Shown here: positions 39,626 to 42,775 of the stretch, in pieces
Position numbering within the stretch: the first letter of the stretch is position 1
How the letters are laid out: the number at the start of each line of letters is the position of its first letter
Origin: Arachnopeziza araneosa
Lineage: Eukaryota > Ascomycota > Leotiomycetes > Helotiales > Arachnopezizaceae
Length of the DNA: 42,775 bases
NCBI GenBank assembly: GCA_003988855.1
Contig: QYAI01000230.1
Span: 1 to 42,775, forward strand
Direction of reading: 5' to 3'
Position numbers and translations under genes: made by a program
Notes under the pieces: generated by a model
What the model was told of the DNA's origin: nothing
The model's database searches: none
What the model saw: only the letters and a program-made list of their open reading frames with translations

Positions 39626-41617
39626 TTTGGAAGGTTGTTGGACCTGGTACTGGGAGCTGCGGAAAGATAGTGTGCAATAACTTCAATTCAACTGATAATA
39701 TTCTTTGGCCTCAAGGTCCTTGATTCTTTCTCTCTTCAGCAGGTGAGATCAAGGGCCTCTTCTATCCTCCGGAGGTTTCAGGTTCCTGGGGTTTTTCTGC
39801 AGCATCAATCCTTCCATGGCTTTCTAGCGGCTACCTCAGCTTCCCAAGTTGGCGTGGTTTACGCCACGTCATTCCCCAGCGCTTGTCTCCCTTCCTGAGT
39901 GGCGGCCTTACTTCTTGATTGGTGTCGGAGCTTCCAGTATGTGACGTTCAGAGAGCAAGTTCCTATGACACCCTGCATTCTGCCATGTTCAGAAGGAAAG
40001 AAAATGGCACGTGGAGGACGGAGAGGTGTAGAGTGGTGAAATACGAAGGGGAAGTTAAGTTACACGACATATTTAACCTAAGATGGACATATTATTGGCC
40101 TTTCCGTATGTGATGGATATGCAAAGATGACGCAAAAGTCGGCTCTCATAAACAAGGTTTGGAGGCTTGAGAGAAATAGTGTGATTATCTTCATGGTCAA
40201 GTCGTACGACAGGTTCAGTAAAAAATAAATCAGCCATTTATATCTTTCCACGTCAGAAGCACCTACTCCAATGAATTAAGTAAGGCTAGCACTCAGGGAC
40301 CCAACTCTCTCCGGGCAGCGCACTTGCGCAGTGCACTTTTGCCGCATTCAGCTTTCTGACAGCTAGTACGTTCGTGCTATCGTAGTTTGCGAGGCTCCCC
40401 TAAGAAATTTAAGCAGCGTGCTGATAAATTGCTCAGGCAGGGTAGCTGGGGCGCATGTCCTCTTCCCAGCTCCTCTTTCATACACATCGAGGCTAGTGCA
40501 AAGTTGTGCAGCACGGACGATGCATATGCAACTAGACTAGTGTACGAGGGGCAGAGGAGCAGCCAATAAAATAAGAATCTTGTTGGCCCTCAGCTAGCTC
40601 TCGATATGTATATTTCGGAAAGACAACTAAAGCAAAGAACTTAAAACAAGAACAACGTATGCGCGCAATAAATCTAAAAACCAGTGTATGCAACAGATAG
40701 GAAACAAGTAGATAAATCAATGTATCAGTAAGAAGAGAATATCAATAGAATTCGTATGATCAATGCTCTATCTGTACTCAAACTAAATCCATTCGTAAAA
40801 TCGATCGCATGAATAAACCTAACTAACTATCCTCTCTCTCATTTCCTCTGTGTCGCCGCTATTTTTTGTAGGTGCTCTGTAGAACCTCCTTTATAGAGAG
40901 TCCTACGCACGTGCTCCCGCTAGCGAAATGACGGAAAAATGTCATGCACCCTGGAACCCCACTACAATATTTATTGCGTTTTACGTAGCTATCTTAGTAC
41001 TTAACGCTACCTAGAGAAAGCACTGTTACAAGAACCTTGTATAAACTAAACTATGTTAGCGATTAGAATTTGCACTTTCGAGAAAAGAAAGATTACGTAC
41101 ATTTCTAGTACTTGTAGTTAACTGTTTACTAAGTTCTAGCTAGCTATTCTTTCTTAAGCTGCTAGAAAAATTCTTTAAGTACGTAACAACTGTACTTATA
41201 CATGCTATAGAATCGCTAAAAGCCTTATTAATGCTATATGCTATGTTTGTAGCAAAATCTTGCAGTATTTTTATATTATATAAAGTAACACTTGAATGCT
41301 CGAGTTTATACTTGTAAACTAAGTATTAGAAATGTCTTGCTTTGAAGTGTAAAGACCTTACTGTTTCTACATTGCTAACATACAAGCGTATCTCTTTAAA
41401 GTATGTAGTTAAAGCGTTTTCTTAACTTTTTTTCCGGTAACAAGAGTATCTTTATTCTTTTCAAAGCTATTCTTACGAGCTTTCTTAAAGAAATCTTCTA
41501 GTAATTTGTGCTTTGGCATTGTGAAAAGTCATGCAATAGTAAGAGCAGAGTAAAGAAGTAAAAAGAATTAAAATAACATAAGATATGCAGTATTGTCTGA
41601 AAAAAAAGATTGAAAAT
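39626..41617. other. Intergenic, increasingly AT-rich
   Basis: No supported gene. Short frames near 39919-40113, 40387-40569 and 40532-40720 have no recognisable motif. GC falls sharply after about 40900. A short self-complementary segment, GCGCACTTGCGCAGTGCAC, lies near 40319-40337. Confidence 0.5.
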
Positions 41618-41886
41618 TGTAAGAACCCGCATTAGTTCTGACTACGTGCTGCTTACGTGATAACCTCTGAATAGGTTCAGAGTAGACTTGAAATAGAACT
41701 AGCTCAGAAGAAGTTAGAGAACTTACTTTTATTTTATTGTACATAGCTTTCTTTTAGAGAAAGTTTCTTTTTTTCTTAACTTTTTTTTTTTTTTTGTAGC
41801 TAGCTTATAAGTAAAAACATATTTAGACTACATTCGAAGTACTTCTATATACTTCTTGCAGCAGTGTTCGTGCTTGTGCTGTTACA
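41618..41886 (+). repeat. 269-bp LTR-like repeat, copy 2
   Basis: Same length and orientation as 37128-37396, with TGTAAGAACCCGC at the left and GTTACA at the right. It is more AT-rich than copy 1 and has longer T runs, in keeping with heavier mutation. Confidence 0.8.
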
Positions 41887-42775
41887 TTAAAAGAAAAAGT
41901 TTAACTTCGCTAAAGACAGCTTGTTTATAATATTTCTTGTAAAAAAATTATTTACGAAACAAATACGAACAAAGTTCGAATTATATTTAGTTTAACTTTT
42001 AAATAGCTGCAATCTCGAAGACTTTGCAAACAGCTAGTCGTATTAAAGTTTAATACAGCTTAAAAGCAACTAGTAAAATCGTCGTAAAGACGTTAAAAAA
42101 AGTAGTTTGATTTAATTTAAACTTAAAACTTCTAAAAACTTTTTCTTACACAAAAAAAATTGTAAATAAAAGTTAAGCTAAATCTAACTATAAAATTAAT
42201 TTAAAAACTTTTTTTCTTTTAAGCTTTAAAACAGCACTAAACACTTACTAAAACACTTTTTTTTTTTTCTTAATACTAAAATGTCGAATTTTTTAATACT
42301 TAGTTTCTTAAACAACTTAACATTTTTTTTTTTTTTGTACTAAATTTAAATTTGAATTAACAGTTAGATGCATTTAGTTAACAAAGAAATACAAGAAGTA
42401 ATAAAAGCAAAAATAAAAGCAAAAGCAAACTTAAACTAAAAAACACTAGAAACTTCTTTAATTCGAACATAATTAAAAAAGCAATATAATCTAATAAGCA
42501 AAACAAAAAAAAATTCGCTTAAAACTACATAAAAAATTATCGCAAGTTCGATAAACTTTAGTAAATAATAGCGTTTTTTTAAGCTTAAATGTAAAGTGTT
42601 TATAAGCTTTTAGTAGCTTTAACTACTAAACATAATTTAAATACTTTTTGCTTTTTTGCAGCTACTTTAGTTTTTTTTGTTTTTTAATTTTTACTAGCTT
42701 TATCTTAGCTAAAGCTATATATAGCTTGTACACTAATAAAAAACTTTTTTTTAAGCTGCTTTTTAGCGCTTTACT
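41887..42775. other. Extremely AT-rich tract, probable RIP-decayed repeat DNA
   Basis: Nearly all A and T, with many TTTAA, AAACTT and homopolymer T runs and almost no open reading frames. This is the appearance of repeat DNA mutated by RIP, or of an AT-isochore. No coding remnant can be identified. Confidence 0.6.

Overview
The window is nuclear DNA of a filamentous ascomycete (Pezizomycotina). Most genes carry short introns of about 45-65 bp with GT..AG borders. The protein families present (Zn2Cys6 regulators, 2EXR, UstYa/DUF3328, secreted S10 peptidase, VIT-vWA) are typical of that group. Order and species cannot be fixed from sequence alone. All coordinates given for spliced genes are my own exon models; reading frames were checked across every junction.

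Layout. 1-5.3 kb: a gene-free stretch, a Zn2Cys6 regulator (1358-2926) and a secreted S10 serine carboxypeptidase-like protein (3277-5261). 5.3-9 kb: mostly empty, with a decayed gene for a small secreted protein (6824-7453). 9.1-14.1 kb: a large VIT/vWA protein and a 2EXR-domain protein. 15.1-32 kb: a compact biosynthetic cluster. 32.7-36.4 kb: a sucrose-transporter-like symporter and a wax-synthase-like membrane acyltransferase. 36.4-42.8 kb: repeat-rich, increasingly AT-rich DNA with two 269-bp LTR-like copies, a truncated TPR gene fragment and one orphan helical protein.

The centrepiece is a probable dikaritin-type RiPP cluster (ribosomally made, Kex2-processed, UstYa-modified peptide). 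A secreted precursor (31319-31948, minus) carries a signal peptide and six copies of a 30-residue unit separated by Lys-Lys-Arg sites. The first 18 residues of each unit (QGIQTYHNYVTLKGTADA) are the same except for one Ala-to-Val at the end region of copy 3, while the DNA has drifted at synonymous positions. Upstream lie eight genes for single-pass membrane proteins with paired HxxHC motifs, the signature of UstYa-family oxidases. Five are of the classical form and three of a divergent form that adds a CG..A.A..GC block. A Zn2Cys6 regulator (15113-17318) and an MFS exporter/permease (20614-22188) sit in the same interval.

Proposed working model (inference): the regulator switches on the divergent promoters; the precursor enters the secretory pathway; Kex2 cuts after KKR; membrane UstYa proteins oxidatively cross-link the Tyr-containing core; peptidases trim it; the transporter exports it. 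No tyrosinase, P450, methyltransferase or S41 peptidase gene is visible here, so eight UstYa proteins with one invariant core is an unusual composition. The S10 peptidase and the acyltransferase are possible but unproven accessory enzymes.
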